Shown: positions 10,340 to 19,784, counted from the stretch's first letter. The stretch: 64,000 nt of DNA from Shimia ponticola (GCF_007995215.1 NZ_VCDK01000003.1:992001-1056000); one strand, 5' to 3'. Translations and numbers: made by a program. The notes: generated by a model from the letters alone, not told the origin.

Positions 10340-10896
10340 TGGTGCAAAAACTCGACCACCTGCGCGAAACGCCTAGCCAGACGGCGGGGCCTTATGTACA
10401 CATTGGCTGCACACCCAACTTCGCTGGCATCCAAGGCGTATTCGACGATCTGGGCGCTGATCCGTTTCCCGGCGAAGGTGACCGCATCACCATCACCGGT
10501 CGCGTGATTGACGGCTTTGGCACCCCGATCAAGGACCCGATGATTGAGACGTGGCAAGCCGGAGCAGGCGGCACCTACGGCCCTGGGACACGTGGTTGGG
10601 CGCGGATCGTGACCGATCCGGAAACCGGAGAATGGTCCCTCAATACGGTGAAACCGGGCGCTGCGGATGGTCAGGCACCGCACATCGCCGTCTGGATTGT
10701 CGCGCGGGGAATAAATCTTGGCCTGAACACGCGCATCTATTTCCCAGAGGATGACCACAGCGCCGACCCTTTGCTCTCACGCGTTGAACACCGCCACCGC
10801 GCGGAAACGCTCATTGCAAAGGCGACCGGTCCCAGCGCATATGCCATCGACTTTGTTCTGCAGGGCGCAAACGAGACTTTGTTTCTGGATATCTGA
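10339..10896 (+). CDS. pcaG: Protocatechuate 3,4-dioxygenase alpha subunit
   Basis: 185 residues. The non-metal-binding partner of PcaH that completes the active-site pocket. It starts with LRETPSQTAGPYVHIG, the signature beginning of PcaG, has the intradiol fold core (IETWQAGAGGTYG, APHIAVWIVARG) and lacks the Tyr/His iron ligand set, as expected. The ATG at 10339 overlaps the pcaH stop (TGATG); a GTG one codon upstream is possible. It abuts pcaB with no gap. Confidence 0.95.
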   Translation: MVQKLDHLRETPSQTAGPYVHIGCTPNFAGIQGVFDDLGADPFPGEGDRITITGRVIDGFGTPIKDPMIETWQAGAGGTYGPGTRGWARIVTDPETGEWSLNTVKPGAADGQAPHIAVWIVARGINLGLNTRIYFPEDDHSADPLLSRVEHRHRAETLIAKATGPSAYAIDFVLQGANETLFLDI

Positions 10897-12225
10897 ATGG
10901 CTGCGAGTGTTTTTGATTCCGCGCATTTGCGCGGCCTGTTTGGCGACCCCGAATTGTCACGACTGACAGGCGACAGCGCCGAGATCCGAGCGATGCTAAT
11001 CGTTGAAGGCGCGCTGGCGAAGGTGCAGGGAAAACTGGGCGTGATCCCCGAACTCAGCGCCGCCGCCATCCATCGCGCGACGTTGGAAATCCAGCTGGAC
11101 GCCGGTGGCCTTGCGGCGGAAACGGCGCAGAATGGCGTTGTGATCCCAGCCCTTGTCTCGGCGTTTCGCAAGGAAATGCAGGCCCCTGAACACGCGCAAT
11201 ACCTTCATTTTGGCGCGACGTCACAGGACATCATCGACACCGCACAGGCGCTGCGTCTGCGGCAGGTGATCGGCATCTATCGTGCCCGGCTCAGCCAGGT
11301 GCTCAGCCATCTTGGCGCGCTGGCAAATGAGCATGCCGACACCCCCATGCCCGCGCGCACTTGGGGCCAGCATGCCACTCCGACAACCTTTGGGGCCATT
11401 TGCGCGGCGTGGGGCGACCCATTGCTCGCCCTCTTGGACGATCTTGAACGCGTCGAACACGGCGTTGCCGTTGTGTCGCTGAGCGGCGCGGCAGGCACGG
11501 CAGGCGCGCTTGGCCCAAAAGCCGCCGAAACGCGGGCAGCACTTGCCGAGGCGTTGTCCCTGCGTGATCCGGGCCATAGCTGGCACAGTGACCGCTCTGG
11601 CATTGCTGCGCTTGGCGCATGGCAGACGCAGGTGACCGCACAGATCGGCAAGATCGGCAGCGACCTGACGGCCCTGACACAAACCGAGCTGGCCGAAATC
11701 CACCTTGGTGGCGCGGGGGCCAGTTCCACCATGCCGCAAAAACAGAACCCGGTTCAGCCTGCGGTCCTGGTTGCTCTTGCCGGTCATACGGCAGCCTTGA
11801 ACACCGCCCTACAAGGCGCGGCGGTTCATCAGCACCAGCGCGACGGGGCCGCATGGATGACGGAATGGCTGAGCCTGCCGCAAATGGTCATCGCCACCGG
11901 ACGCGCCTTGATCGGCGCGGCGGAGTTGATGGGCACGATCTCACCCCGCGCGGACCGCATGGCCAAGACAATGGACCTGACCCAAGGGTTGATCCATGCC
12001 GAGGCGCTGAGTTTTGCACTTTGCGCGGCGATGCCGCGACCAGAGGCGCAGGCAGTATCCAAAGAGCTGTGCCAGCAGGCGATGGCTACGGAAACACACC
12101 TGTCAAAGGTCGTTGCTGAGCGATTTCCTGATATGGATATGAGCGCGGTGTTTGACGTGGCCACGCAGCTTGGACAGGCACCGGATGACGCGAAATCCTT
12201 TGCGACGCGTGTGAATTCACTTTGA
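10897..12225 (+). CDS. pcaB: 3-carboxy-cis,cis-muconate cycloisomerase
   Basis: 442 residues, close to the family length of about 450. It lactonises 3-carboxy-cis,cis-muconate to 4-carboxymuconolactone. It belongs to the fumarase/aspartase superfamily, shown by the signature loop GASSTMPQKQNPVQP and by the HFGATSQDIIDTA and RTWGQHATPTTFG regions that carry the catalytic residues. It is the last gene of the operon, immediately after pcaG. A 49-base gap then separates it from an MFS gene. The pcaIJ transferase genes are not in this window and pcaF lies 11 kb away. Confidence 0.93.
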   Translation: MAASVFDSAHLRGLFGDPELSRLTGDSAEIRAMLIVEGALAKVQGKLGVIPELSAAAIHRATLEIQLDAGGLAAETAQNGVVIPALVSAFRKEMQAPEHAQYLHFGATSQDIIDTAQALRLRQVIGIYRARLSQVLSHLGALANEHADTPMPARTWGQHATPTTFGAICAAWGDPLLALLDDLERVEHGVAVVSLSGAAGTAGALGPKAAETRAALAEALSLRDPGHSWHSDRSGIAALGAWQTQVTAQIGKIGSDLTALTQTELAEIHLGGAGASSTMPQKQNPVQPAVLVALAGHTAALNTALQGAAVHQHQRDGAAWMTEWLSLPQMVIATGRALIGAAELMGTISPRADRMAKTMDLTQGLIHAEALSFALCAAMPRPEAQAVSKELCQQAMATETHLSKVVAERFPDMDMSAVFDVATQLGQAPDDAKSFATRVNSL

Positions 12226-12274
12226 ACCGGGCAGTTCAGTTGTTACACGCCTGAGACGTTTGGGCTGAACAAAG

Positions 12275-13501
12275 ATGACAACGACTATTGCCAATCCGCG
12301 TTCCGCGCTGACTTTTATCTTCATCACCTTGATGATCGACGCCATGGGCATCGGGCTGATCCTGCCTGTGATGCCCACCCTGATCCGGGAAATCACGGGT
12401 GGTGATTTTGGCGACGCGGCCGTCTGGGGCGCGATCATGTCCTCGATCTTTGCGATCATGCAGGTGATCTTTGGGCCGATCGTCGGGTCGTTGTCAGATC
12501 GCTACGGGCGGCGGCCTGTCCTTTTGATTTCGCTGGCTGTTGTCTGTGTGGACTTCATCATCATGGGGCTGGCCAACACCATCGGTCTGCTCTTGGTGAC
12601 GCGGATCGTCGGCGGCATCGCTACCGCCACGCAGGCCACAGCCTCGGCTTTCATTGCCGATATCTCACCCCCTGAAAAGAAAGCCGCCAACTTTGGTCTG
12701 GTCGGCGCGGCTTTCGGCATTGGGTTTGTGTTGGGCCCGGTGATCGGGGGGTTGCTTGCCGATTTCGGGCATCGGACGCCGTTCTTTGCCGCGGCTACGC
12801 TTGCGGCTGCAAACCTGGTGTTCGGCTTCTTCGTGCTTCCCGAAACCGTCACCGACAAAATCCGGCGTCCCTTTACGCTTGCGCGGGCCAACCCGTTTGG
12901 TGCGCTGGCGCAAATCTCCAAGTTGCCGGGGCTTGGACGGCTCTTGTTGATCGTCTTTCTCTATGAATTTGCGTTCATCGTTTATCCGGCGGTTTGGGCC
13001 TACTTCACGCCTGAACGCTTTGGTTGGAGCGAGACGATGGTTGGCGCGTCGCTGGGCGGCTTCGGCATTTCCATGGCGATCGTACAAGGCGTGTTAATCC
13101 GATGGATCATCCCCCGTTTCGGGGAAAGCAAGACCATCATCTACGGCATGCTCTTCAACGTCGTGATCTTCCTTGTGCTGACCTTCCTTGCCAACGGGAC
13201 GCTGGCGCTCTTGCTGACGCCGATCAGTGCCTTTGGCGCGGTCGTCACGCCTGCCTTGCAAGGCATGATGAGCCAGCGTGCCGCCGACAACCAGCAAGGC
13301 GAATTGCAGGGCGTCATTACCTCGTTCAAGGCAATTGCGATGATCCTGAGCCCCTTGGTGATGTCTGGCCTGTTCTTCCTGTTTACGCGCGACAGCGGAA
13401 TCTATCTGCCCGGCGCACCGTTCGCGTTGTCCATGGTGCTGGTGATTGCGTGTTTTGTCGTGTTCCTGTGGCCCGAGCGCCGCCGTGACGTCACGACCTG
13501 A
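12275..13501 (+). CDS. MFS transporter, TetA-like drug:H+ antiporter group
   Basis: 408 residues, about 12 hydrophobic segments. The beginning LTFIFITLMIDAMGIGLILP (motif of the TCR/DHA1 group), motif A GSLSDRYGRRP between helices 2 and 3, and motif C-like GAAFGIGFVLGPVIGG in helix 5 place it with tetracycline-type proton antiporters. Its substrate is unknown; housekeeping homologues are common and do not imply antibiotic resistance. A terminator hairpin starts inside its last codons. It could be read through from the pca operon, but nothing links it functionally to aromatics. Confidence 0.8.
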   Translation: MTTTIANPRSALTFIFITLMIDAMGIGLILPVMPTLIREITGGDFGDAAVWGAIMSSIFAIMQVIFGPIVGSLSDRYGRRPVLLISLAVVCVDFIIMGLANTIGLLLVTRIVGGIATATQATASAFIADISPPEKKAANFGLVGAAFGIGFVLGPVIGGLLADFGHRTPFFAAATLAAANLVFGFFVLPETVTDKIRRPFTLARANPFGALAQISKLPGLGRLLLIVFLYEFAFIVYPAVWAYFTPERFGWSETMVGASLGGFGISMAIVQGVLIRWIIPRFGESKTIIYGMLFNVVIFLVLTFLANGTLALLLTPISAFGAVVTPALQGMMSQRAADNQQGELQGVITSFKAIAMILSPLVMSGLFFLFTRDSGIYLPGAPFALSMVLVIACFVVFLWPERRRDVTT

Positions 13502-13519
13502 TCCAGACGTGACGTTTTT
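13488..13519 (+). terminator. Rho-independent terminator after MFS gene
   Basis: ACGTCACG at 13488-13495 pairs perfectly with CGTGACGT at 13508-13515 around a 12-base loop, followed by a run of five T. The 5' arm overlaps the end of the MFS reading frame (stop at 13499-13501), so termination is very tight. Confidence 0.6.
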
Positions 13520-13583
13520 GGACTAGCGTTTGCCACCCATCCTGCGGTCAGGTCGGACCAAGACCAAACGAGGAGGACCGCGC

Positions 13584-14675
13584 ATGGCCCGTATCAAAGC
13601 TGCCGTCGCGCATGCATTCGACGCCCCACTCAGCATCGAAGAGATCGAGATTTCAGAACCTGTTCAAAGGCAAGTCGAGGTCACACTCGGTGCCGTGGCG
13701 ATCTGCCATTCTGACATCTCCTTTGCGGAAGGCGCTTGGGGCGGCACGCTCCCCGCGATCTATGGGCATGAAGCGGCTGGCACGGTCACGGCAGTGGGCG
13801 ACGGCGTGTCGAACCTGTCCGTTGGGGACCGGGTGGTTGTCACGTTGATCCGCGCCTGCGGCACCTGCCCAACCTGTGCGAGCGGTCAGCCAACCGTATG
13901 CACAACGGCCCCCGACAGCCTGAATGACGGGCCACTGAACACAGCCGACGGCCAACCCATCACGCAGGCCATGAACAGCGGAGCCTTTGCCGAGAAGGTG
14001 GTCGTTGATCAAAGCCAGGTGGTGAAAATCGGCGAGAAAATCACCTTTGAAACCGCCTGTCTTTTGGCCTGCGGTGTCATCACGGGTGTGGGCGCGGTGG
14101 TCAATGCCGCCGGGTTGCGCCCTGGCCAAGACGTGGTCGTCATCGGGGCTGGTGGTGTCGGGCTAAATGCCATCCAAGGCGCACGCATTGCCGGTGCGCG
14201 CCGGATCGTGGCCGTTGATATGAGCGAAGAAAAACTCGCTATCGCAAAGGAATTTGGAGCCACCGACGGTGTTCTGGCCACGGAGAAAAGCCCATGGCGT
14301 CACGCCCGCAAGGCGATGGGGCGCAATGCCGATGCGGTGATCGTGACCGTGGGCGCGATCCCGGCCTATGATCAGGCGCCGCGCTACCTTGCCCCCGGCG
14401 GCAAGGTCATCATGGTCGGAATGCCCCATACCGGAGCGATGTCGAGCTATGAACCCGTGATCCTTGCCGCGATGGGGCAAGGCATGATCGGATCGAAGAT
14501 GGGGGATGTGGTGATCCAGCGCGATATCCCTTGGATGGTCGATCTCTATGAACAGGGGCGGCTGAAGCTCGATGAATTGATCTCTGGCCGGTGGACGCTG
14601 GATCAAATCAACGAGGCAATTGCCGATACGAAGACTGGGTCAGCCAAGCGCAACGTCATCCTGTTTGACCGCTGA
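13584..14675 (+). CDS. Zinc-dependent alcohol dehydrogenase
   Basis: 363 residues of the medium-chain dehydrogenase family. Catalytic zinc ligands are C41 (ICHSD) and H62-E63 (YGHEAAG) with a further cysteine in LACGVITG; the structural zinc site is C92, C95, C98 and C106 in CGTCPTCASGQPTVC. The Rossmann motif is GAGGVGLNAIQ. The layout is closest to class III / NAD(P)-dependent alcohol dehydrogenases; the substrate is unknown. The ATG at 13584 has an AGGAGGA ribosome binding site. It precedes an enolase-superfamily gene and could oxidise a sugar or sugar-derived alcohol in the same pathway. Confidence 0.82.
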   Translation: MARIKAAVAHAFDAPLSIEEIEISEPVQRQVEVTLGAVAICHSDISFAEGAWGGTLPAIYGHEAAGTVTAVGDGVSNLSVGDRVVVTLIRACGTCPTCASGQPTVCTTAPDSLNDGPLNTADGQPITQAMNSGAFAEKVVVDQSQVVKIGEKITFETACLLACGVITGVGAVVNAAGLRPGQDVVVIGAGGVGLNAIQGARIAGARRIVAVDMSEEKLAIAKEFGATDGVLATEKSPWRHARKAMGRNADAVIVTVGAIPAYDQAPRYLAPGGKVIMVGMPHTGAMSSYEPVILAAMGQGMIGSKMGDVVIQRDIPWMVDLYEQGRLKLDELISGRWTLDQINEAIADTKTGSAKRNVILFDR

Positions 14676-14686
14676 TCCGACACGCG

Positions 14687-14732
14687 GGGGCCAGCCCCCG
14701 CCCCCCCCGGAGTTTTTTTGGGAAAGATGAAG
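14687..14732 (+). repeat. Dispersed intergenic motif, copy 1, with GC hairpin
   Basis: A GGGGGC/GCCCCC inverted repeat (14687-14700) and a C-rich run are followed by CCGGAG, a T tract and GGGAAAGATGAAG (to 14732). The second part matches three other intergenic sites in this window (28220, 32426 and 43082). Here the GAAGAG end sits directly before the start codon of the next gene and may serve as its ribosome binding site. A hairpin followed by T residues could also terminate the upstream dehydrogenase transcript. Confidence 0.5.
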
Positions 14733-14737
14733 AGCGC

Positions 14738-15970
14738 ATGAAGCTTCAAGACCTAGACATCATCGTCACGGCGCCACCTGCTCCGGGCTGGGGCGGGCGA
14801 TATTGGATCTTGGTCAAGGTCACAACCGATGACGGCATCACGGGCTGGGGCGAGTGTTATGCGTCCTCTATTGGGCCAGAGGCCATGCGCGCTGTCATTC
14901 AGGATGTGTTTGAGCGGCACATGCAGGGCGAAAACCCCGCCAATATCGAATTGATGTTCCGTCGCGCCTATTCATCGGGGTTCACGCAGAGGCCCGATCT
15001 GACAGTCATGGGCGCGTTCTCGGGGCTGGAGATCGCGTGCTGGGATATTCTGGGCAAGGCGCGCGATGTGCCGGTTTGGGCCCTGCTCGGCGGCAAGATG
15101 AATGACCGGGTGCGCGCCTACACCTATCTTTATCCGCAGCCGCAGCATGCGCTGTCGGACTTCTGGACATCGCCGGACATGGCGGCAGAGGCGGCGCTGC
15201 ACTACGTGGATCAGGGCTATACAGCCGTCAAATTTGATCCGGCAGGTCCCTATACACTGCGCGGCGGACACATGCCCGGGATGCGTGACATCAGCCAGTC
15301 GGTTGCATTTTGCAAAGCCATCCGAGACGCGGTGGGCGACCGCGCCGACCTTTTGTTCGGAACGCATGGGCAATTCACCACGGCAGGCGCGATCCGCTTG
15401 GGTCAGGCGCTGGAACCCTATAGCCCGCTTTGGTTCGAAGAACCGATCCCGCCGGATGCCGTCGGTGAAATGGCCAAGGTCGCGGGCCAGGTGCGTATTC
15501 CTGTGGCCACCGGTGAACGACTGACGACAAAGGCCGAATTCGCCGAGGTGCTGCGCCACGGTGCGGCGACTATCCTTCAACCTGCGCTGGGGCGGGCTGG
15601 CGGCATTTGGGAAGCCAAGAAAATCGCCACGCTGGCAGAGGTGCATAACGCGCAGATGGCTCCGCACCTCTATGCCGGACCAATCGAATGGGCGGCGAAT
15701 ATCAACCTCGCGGTGTCGATCCCAAACCTGTTGCTGGCAGAGACGATAGAGACGTCGTTTCATGACGGGTTGATCAAAGGCTCCATTCGGGTTGAGGGCG
15801 GTTTCGTGTCCGCACCAACGGCACCGGGCCTTGGTGTCGAGGTGGACGAAGACCTTGCGCGCGCGCATCCATACACAGGCCCAGACCTGCATCTGCAAAT
15901 GCAGGAAGCGCCCTGTGACTATGAGAATGGGAACAATTTCGAAGGTGGCGCACCAGCGCCACGGGATTAA
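14738..15970 (+). CDS. Enolase-superfamily sugar-acid dehydratase/isomerase
   Basis: 410 residues of the mandelate racemase / muconate lactonising type: N-terminal capping domain with VTTDDGITGWGE, then a (beta/alpha)7 barrel. Visible barrel motifs are KFDPAG, WFEEPIPPD, VATGERL and the histidine in QMAPHLYAGPIEW. At the end of the third strand, where the first metal-binding Asp is expected, the sequence reads LLFGTHGQFT, with Gly at the Asp position if aligned to galactonate dehydratase. Members dehydrate aldonic acids to 2-keto-3-deoxy acids. It converges on a sugar-acid gene set on the other strand with a 4-base overlap. Substrate unknown. Confidence 0.75.
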   Translation: MKLQDLDIIVTAPPAPGWGGRYWILVKVTTDDGITGWGECYASSIGPEAMRAVIQDVFERHMQGENPANIELMFRRAYSSGFTQRPDLTVMGAFSGLEIACWDILGKARDVPVWALLGGKMNDRVRAYTYLYPQPQHALSDFWTSPDMAAEAALHYVDQGYTAVKFDPAGPYTLRGGHMPGMRDISQSVAFCKAIRDAVGDRADLLFGTHGQFTTAGAIRLGQALEPYSPLWFEEPIPPDAVGEMAKVAGQVRIPVATGERLTTKAEFAEVLRHGAATILQPALGRAGGIWEAKKIATLAEVHNAQMAPHLYAGPIEWAANINLAVSIPNLLLAETIETSFHDGLIKGSIRVEGGFVSAPTAPGLGVEVDEDLARAHPYTGPDLHLQMQEAPCDYENGNNFEGGAPAPRD

Positions 15971-16905
15971 AGCAGGCCTTTGCACTCCGGCACGGGCGTC
16001 AAAACATTGCCTGTGTCCAGAAACCGTTCAAGGTTGTCGACCGTCAGTTTGCCCATCGCGGCGCGCGTTTCATGGGTGGCGCTGCCTGCATGAGGCAAGA
16101 GCACGACGTTGGGCATCTCTTTCAAGGCGTCCGGCACACGCGGTTCGTCTTCGAAGACATCCAACCCGGCATAGCCGAGACGACCATCCTGCAACGCCCA
16201 GACAAGTTCCGCTTCATCCACCACGGACCCACGCGCGACATTGATCAGCATACCTTTAGGCCCGAGAGCGTCCAGAACCTCGCGCCCGACAAGGTGATGC
16301 GTCCCGGCCCCGCCGGGTGTGATGCAGATCAGAACCTCAACGTCGCGCGCCAATTCGAAGAGGTCATCGACATAGCGATAGGGGACGTCTTTTGGCGTGC
16401 GGCTATGATATGCAATCTCGGCGTCAAAGACAGAAAGCTTGCGCGCGATCTCTTGCCCGATACGGCCCATGCCCAGGATGCCGATCCTGCGGCCGTCTGC
16501 CGTGCGGGTCAGAGGCGCGTCGCCCTCGGTCTGCCAGCGGCCCGCGCGCACATAGGCGTCATCCCCAATCAGGTTGCGAAACAGCGCCAGCATGAGCATG
16601 AGCGCCGTCGTGGCGACCTCGGCGTTCAGGACATCGGGCGTGTGGGTGACGACGATGCCGCGTTCCACGCAGGCCGCGGTATCAATCGCATCGTAGCCAA
16701 CGCCATAAGACGAAACGATCTTCAGGTTGGGACAGGCCGACATCACTTCATCCGGCAGGCCGAGCGCGCCGTTGGTGAGCACATAGGTGACGTCTGGACC
16801 AACGGCTGCCAGATCAACCTGCCCATGCCAATGCACATCAAATCGGTCTTCGACGCGCGCCTGCATTTCGGGCGTGATGGAGCCGATGATCAGCAGATCA
16901 GGCAT
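15967..16905 (-). CDS. D-isomer-specific 2-hydroxyacid dehydrogenase
   Basis: 312 residues from the ATG at 16905; a TTG three codons upstream is less likely. NAD(P)-dependent reduction of glyoxylate, hydroxypyruvate or a related 2-ketoacid is expected. Visible motifs: GILGMGRIGQEIARKL (nucleotide binding), the catalytic arginine in NVARGSVVDE, glutamate in DVFEDEPRVP and histidine in LPHAGSATHETR. It overlaps the FAH gene upstream by 8 bases and is the last gene of the minus-strand operon. If the operon degrades pentonates to pyruvate and glycolaldehyde/glycolate, this enzyme would handle the two-carbon product; that is inference. Confidence 0.85.
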   Translation of the reverse strand: MPDLLIIGSITPEMQARVEDRFDVHWHGQVDLAAVGPDVTYVLTNGALGLPDEVMSACPNLKIVSSYGVGYDAIDTAACVERGIVVTHTPDVLNAEVATTALMLMLALFRNLIGDDAYVRAGRWQTEGDAPLTRTADGRRIGILGMGRIGQEIARKLSVFDAEIAYHSRTPKDVPYRYVDDLFELARDVEVLICITPGGAGTHHLVGREVLDALGPKGMLINVARGSVVDEAELVWALQDGRLGYAGLDVFEDEPRVPDALKEMPNVVLLPHAGSATHETRAAMGKLTVDNLERFLDTGNVLTPVPECKGLL

Positions 16906-17746
16906 CCTGACCAACCTCTTGCCGCTGGGTGCCGAGCCCTGAAATAGACAGCTCCATCACATCGCCTGCCTTCAAATATACCGGATCAGGTTTCATCCCC
17001 ATGCCGACACCAGGCGGGGTGCCGGTTGAGATCACGTCGCCGGGGTGAAGGGTGCAGAGCTGCGACAGGTGCGAGATGATCTGCGCGACCGAAAAGATCA
17101 TCTTGGACGTGTTCCCGGTCTGCATCCGCTGACCGTTCAGGTCGAGCGACAGGTCAAGCGTCTGTGGATCTGGGATTTCATCGGCTGTGACCAGCCACGG
17201 TCCGGTCGGGCCAAAGGTGTCGCAGCTTTTGCCCTTGGTCCACTGGCCGGTCAGTCCAATCTGAAACTCGCGTTCGCTGACATCGTTCACGATGCAATAG
17301 CCCGCCACGTAATCCAGCGCCTCGGCTTCGGTCACGTATTTGCAGGTCTGGCCGATGACGACACCAAGCTCGACCTCCCAATCGGTCTTCACCGACCTAC
17401 GCGGGATCATCACCGTATCATTCGGGCCGGTGATGGCAGAATTGGCTTTCATGAAAAGGATCGGGTGCTCTGGCTCATCCATCCCGGCCTCAGCGGCATG
17501 GTCAGAATAGTTCAGACCGATGCACATCATCTTGCCGATGTTGCCAACGCAGGGACCAAGCCGCGCATCACCGGCAACAACAGGAAGAGACATTGGATCA
17601 ATTTCGGCCAGCCGTGCCAGCCCGTCCGGCGAGAGCACCGCCCCCCCGATATCCACCACATGGGCAGACAAATCCCGGATGGTGCCATCATCCGCCATCA
17701 GGCCGGGTTTCTCCTGCCCCGGCTCACCCCATCGCAACAGCTTCAT
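16898..17746 (-). CDS. Fumarylacetoacetate hydrolase family protein
   Basis: 282 residues. The FAH C-terminal domain is clear: MCIGLNYSDHAAEAG, DWEVELGVVIG (metal-binding Glu residues), YCIVNDVSEREFQ (metal Asp) and GDVISTGTPPGVGMG. Such 280-residue proteins include 2,4-diketo-3-deoxy sugar acid hydrolases, ureidoglycolate lyase-like proteins and acylpyruvases. With an IlvD/Edd dehydratase in the same operon, cleavage of a 2,4-diketo or 2-keto-3-deoxy sugar acid to pyruvate plus a short hydroxyacid is the most coherent reading. It lies 18 bases beyond the DUF6552-like gene and overlaps the dehydrogenase gene downstream. Confidence 0.82.
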   Translation of the reverse strand: MKLLRWGEPGQEKPGLMADDGTIRDLSAHVVDIGGAVLSPDGLARLAEIDPMSLPVVAGDARLGPCVGNIGKMMCIGLNYSDHAAEAGMDEPEHPILFMKANSAITGPNDTVMIPRRSVKTDWEVELGVVIGQTCKYVTEAEALDYVAGYCIVNDVSEREFQIGLTGQWTKGKSCDTFGPTGPWLVTADEIPDPQTLDLSLDLNGQRMQTGNTSKMIFSVAQIISHLSQLCTLHPGDVISTGTPPGVGMGMKPDPVYLKAGDVMELSISGLGTQRQEVGQDA

Positions 17747-17764
17747 GCGGTTCTCCCCTATTAG

Positions 17765-17995
17765 TCAGGCGTTTAGGTAACCCACCATCAAAGACAGGAA
17801 TGCCCCAACATGCACCACCATGATAGCCTGGTCTTTCCACATGAAACCAACCGCAAACCACAAAACGATGCCGGCGAAAAACGCCCAGATGTTCCACGGG
17901 GTCACACCCAGTCCGGTCAAGCCATATCCGAACAGCTGGATAACAGTCGCCACCCATTTGACGATATCGACCGTCTCGAATTTAGTGGCTGTCAC
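17765..17995 (-). CDS. Small membrane protein, DUF6552-like
   Basis: 76 residues with three hydrophobic segments (about 13-28, 34-52 and 57-74), including [18 protein letters not shown] and [18 protein letters not shown]. From memory this matches a small, conserved Rhodobacterales family (DUF6552); function unknown. Its ATG lies 14 bases inside the end of the dehydratase gene, so it is translated as part of the sugar-acid operon. Possible roles are a small partner of a transporter or a membrane tether for the enzymes; both are guesses. Confidence 0.6.
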   Translation of the reverse strand: MTATKFETVDIVKWVATVIQLFGYGLTGLGVTPWNIWAFFAGIVLWFAVGFMWKDQAIMVVHVGAFLSLMVGYLNA

Positions 17996-19784
17996 GAGGC
18001 ATGAACTTTCGTGAGATATCGGTGTATTGGTCGGCCCCGCGCAGAGTCATACCGCGGTCGAACTGCTCAACCCGATCTCGGAAGATGTCCTGCCAAGGCG
18101 TCTGGCTTTCCGGGGCCTGATAGCCCCCCGCCCGTTCGAATTCGCGCGCGCGTTCGGCCAGTTCATCTGGTGCGACAAGCATATCAGCGGTGCATTTGCC
18201 CAGATCGATGCGCACCGTGTCGCCGGTCCGGAGCAAGGCCAATCCACCACCAGCCGCCGCCTCGGGAGACGCGTTCAGGATCGAAGGCGAACCTGACGTG
18301 CCCGATTGCCGCCCGTCCCCCACGCATGGCAAAGCGGTTACGCCCTTCTTGATCAAGTAATTTGGCGCGCGCATGTTCACGACCTCGGCGCCTCCGGGAT
18401 AGCCCAGTGGTCCAGCCCCGCGCATGAACAAGATGCAGGTTTCGTCGATGTTTTCAGCCGGGTCGTCGATCCGGTGGTGAAAATCCTCTGGCCCATCAAA
18501 GACCACCGCACGCCCTTCAAAGGCATTCGGGTCGTCTGGGTTTGACAAATAGCGGTCGCGGAATTCGGCGCTGATCACCGAAGTTTTCATGATCGCGCTG
18601 TCAAAGAGGTTTCCCTTAAGATTGATGAAGCCCGCGGCTGCAACAAGCGGGTTGTCAGCGGTCCGGATGACATCGTCGTTCAGCGTTTTCCGGGCTGAAC
18701 AGTTGTCGCCCATGGTTTGACCGTTGGCCGTGATCGCGCCCGGATGGGGAAGCAGGCCCGCCTTGATCAACTCCCCCACCACAGCCGGCACGCCACCAGC
18801 CTGTTGGTAGTCTTCGCCGAGGTATTTGCCTGCGGGTTGCAGGTTCACAAGAAGCGGAATGTGGTGACCAAGACGCTGCCAATCGTCATTGTCCAGCGGG
18901 ACGCCAAGGTGACGAGCAATGCCATTCAAGTGGATCGGCGCATTGGTCGAACCACCGATGGCCGAGTTTATCACGATGGCATTTTCAAACGCCTCACGGG
19001 TCATGATGTCGGAGGGGCGCAGGTCCTCCCACACCATTTCAACGACCCGTTTGCCGGTCTCATAGGCGATCTGTCCGCGCTCACGGTACGGCGCTGGAAT
19101 GGCCGCCGATCCGGGCAGTTGCATGCCCAGCGCCTCGGCGAGCGAGTTCATCGTGGTGGCGGTGCCCATCGTGTTGCAATAACCGACCGATGGGGCCGAG
19201 GCCGCGGCGATCTCCATGAACTCATCGCCGTCGATCTCGCCAGCGGCCATCATCTCGCGCGCTTTCCAGATCACGGTGCCGGACCCGGCGCGTTCGCCAT
19301 TCCACCAGCCGTTCAGCATGGGGCCAACCGACAAGGCAACCGCCGGGATATTCACCGTTGCCGCCGCCATCAGCAATGCAGGCGTGGTCTTGTCACACCC
19401 GATGTTCAGGACCACCCCGTCAAGCGGGTAACCAAATAGCGTCTCGACCAGCGACAGGTACGCCAGATTGCGATCCAGCGAGGCCGTCGGGCGTTTGCCG
19501 GTTTCCTGAATGGGATGCACCGGAACCTCGATACAGGTGCCGCCGGCCGCGATGATGCCGTCACGCACACGTTTCGACAGTTCGATATGATGGCGGTTGC
19601 AAGGGCTCAAATCGCTGCCGGTCTGCGCAATCGCGATGATCGGTTTGCCGGATTGCAGCTCTTCGCGCGTCAGACCGTAGTTCAGATAGCGCTCTAGATA
19701 GAGCGCCGTCATCTCAGGGTCTTTTGAGTTCATGAACCAGTTGCGGGACCGCAGGTCCTCAATGCCGATCTTGCGCTTGGTCAT
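17982..19784 (-). CDS. IlvD/Edd family sugar-acid dehydratase
   Basis: 600 residues, the length of L-arabonate / D-xylonate dehydratases. These [Fe-S] enzymes dehydrate aldonic acids to 2-keto-3-deoxy acids. Cluster cysteines can be seen in [20 protein letters not shown] and the GYCNTMGTA motif; the GSTNAPIHL and [12 protein letters not shown] motifs are family hallmarks. The RNWFMNSKD beginning is typical of the pentonate branch rather than dihydroxyacid dehydratase of branched amino acid synthesis. First gene of the minus-strand operon, preceded by two dyads at 19873-19906 that could be operators. The exact substrate (xylonate, arabonate or another) is not determined. Confidence 0.85.
   Translation of the reverse strand: MTKRKIGIEDLRSRNWFMNSKDPEMTALYLERYLNYGLTREELQSGKPIIAIAQTGSDLSPCNRHHIELSKRVRDGIIAAGGTCIEVPVHPIQETGKRPTASLDRNLAYLSLVETLFGYPLDGVVLNIGCDKTTPALLMAAATVNIPAVALSVGPMLNGWWNGERAGSGTVIWKAREMMAAGEIDGDEFMEIAAASAPSVGYCNTMGTATTMNSLAEALGMQLPGSAAIPAPYRERGQIAYETGKRVVEMVWEDLRPSDIMTREAFENAIVINSAIGGSTNAPIHLNGIARHLGVPLDNDDWQRLGHHIPLLVNLQPAGKYLGEDYQQAGGVPAVVGELIKAGLLPHPGAITANGQTMGDNCSARKTLNDDVIRTADNPLVAAAGFINLKGNLFDSAIMKTSVISAEFRDRYLSNPDDPNAFEGRAVVFDGPEDFHHRIDDPAENIDETCILFMRGAGPLGYPGGAEVVNMRAPNYLIKKGVTALPCVGDGRQSGTSGSPSILNASPEAAAGGGLALLRTGDTVRIDLGKCTADMLVAPDELAERAREFERAGGYQAPESQTPWQDIFRDRVEQFDRGMTLRGADQYTDISRKFMPRDSH

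Noticed and set aside
12275-13501. Tetracycline resistance determinant
   Set aside because: Although the MFS protein is of the TetA-like group, such transporters are common chromosomal genes with other substrates; there is no tetR or mobile context.
14701-14720. C run and T run before the enolase gene as a phase-variable tract
   Set aside because: The homopolymers are part of the dispersed intergenic motif and hairpin and lie outside coding sequence; no frame would be switched.
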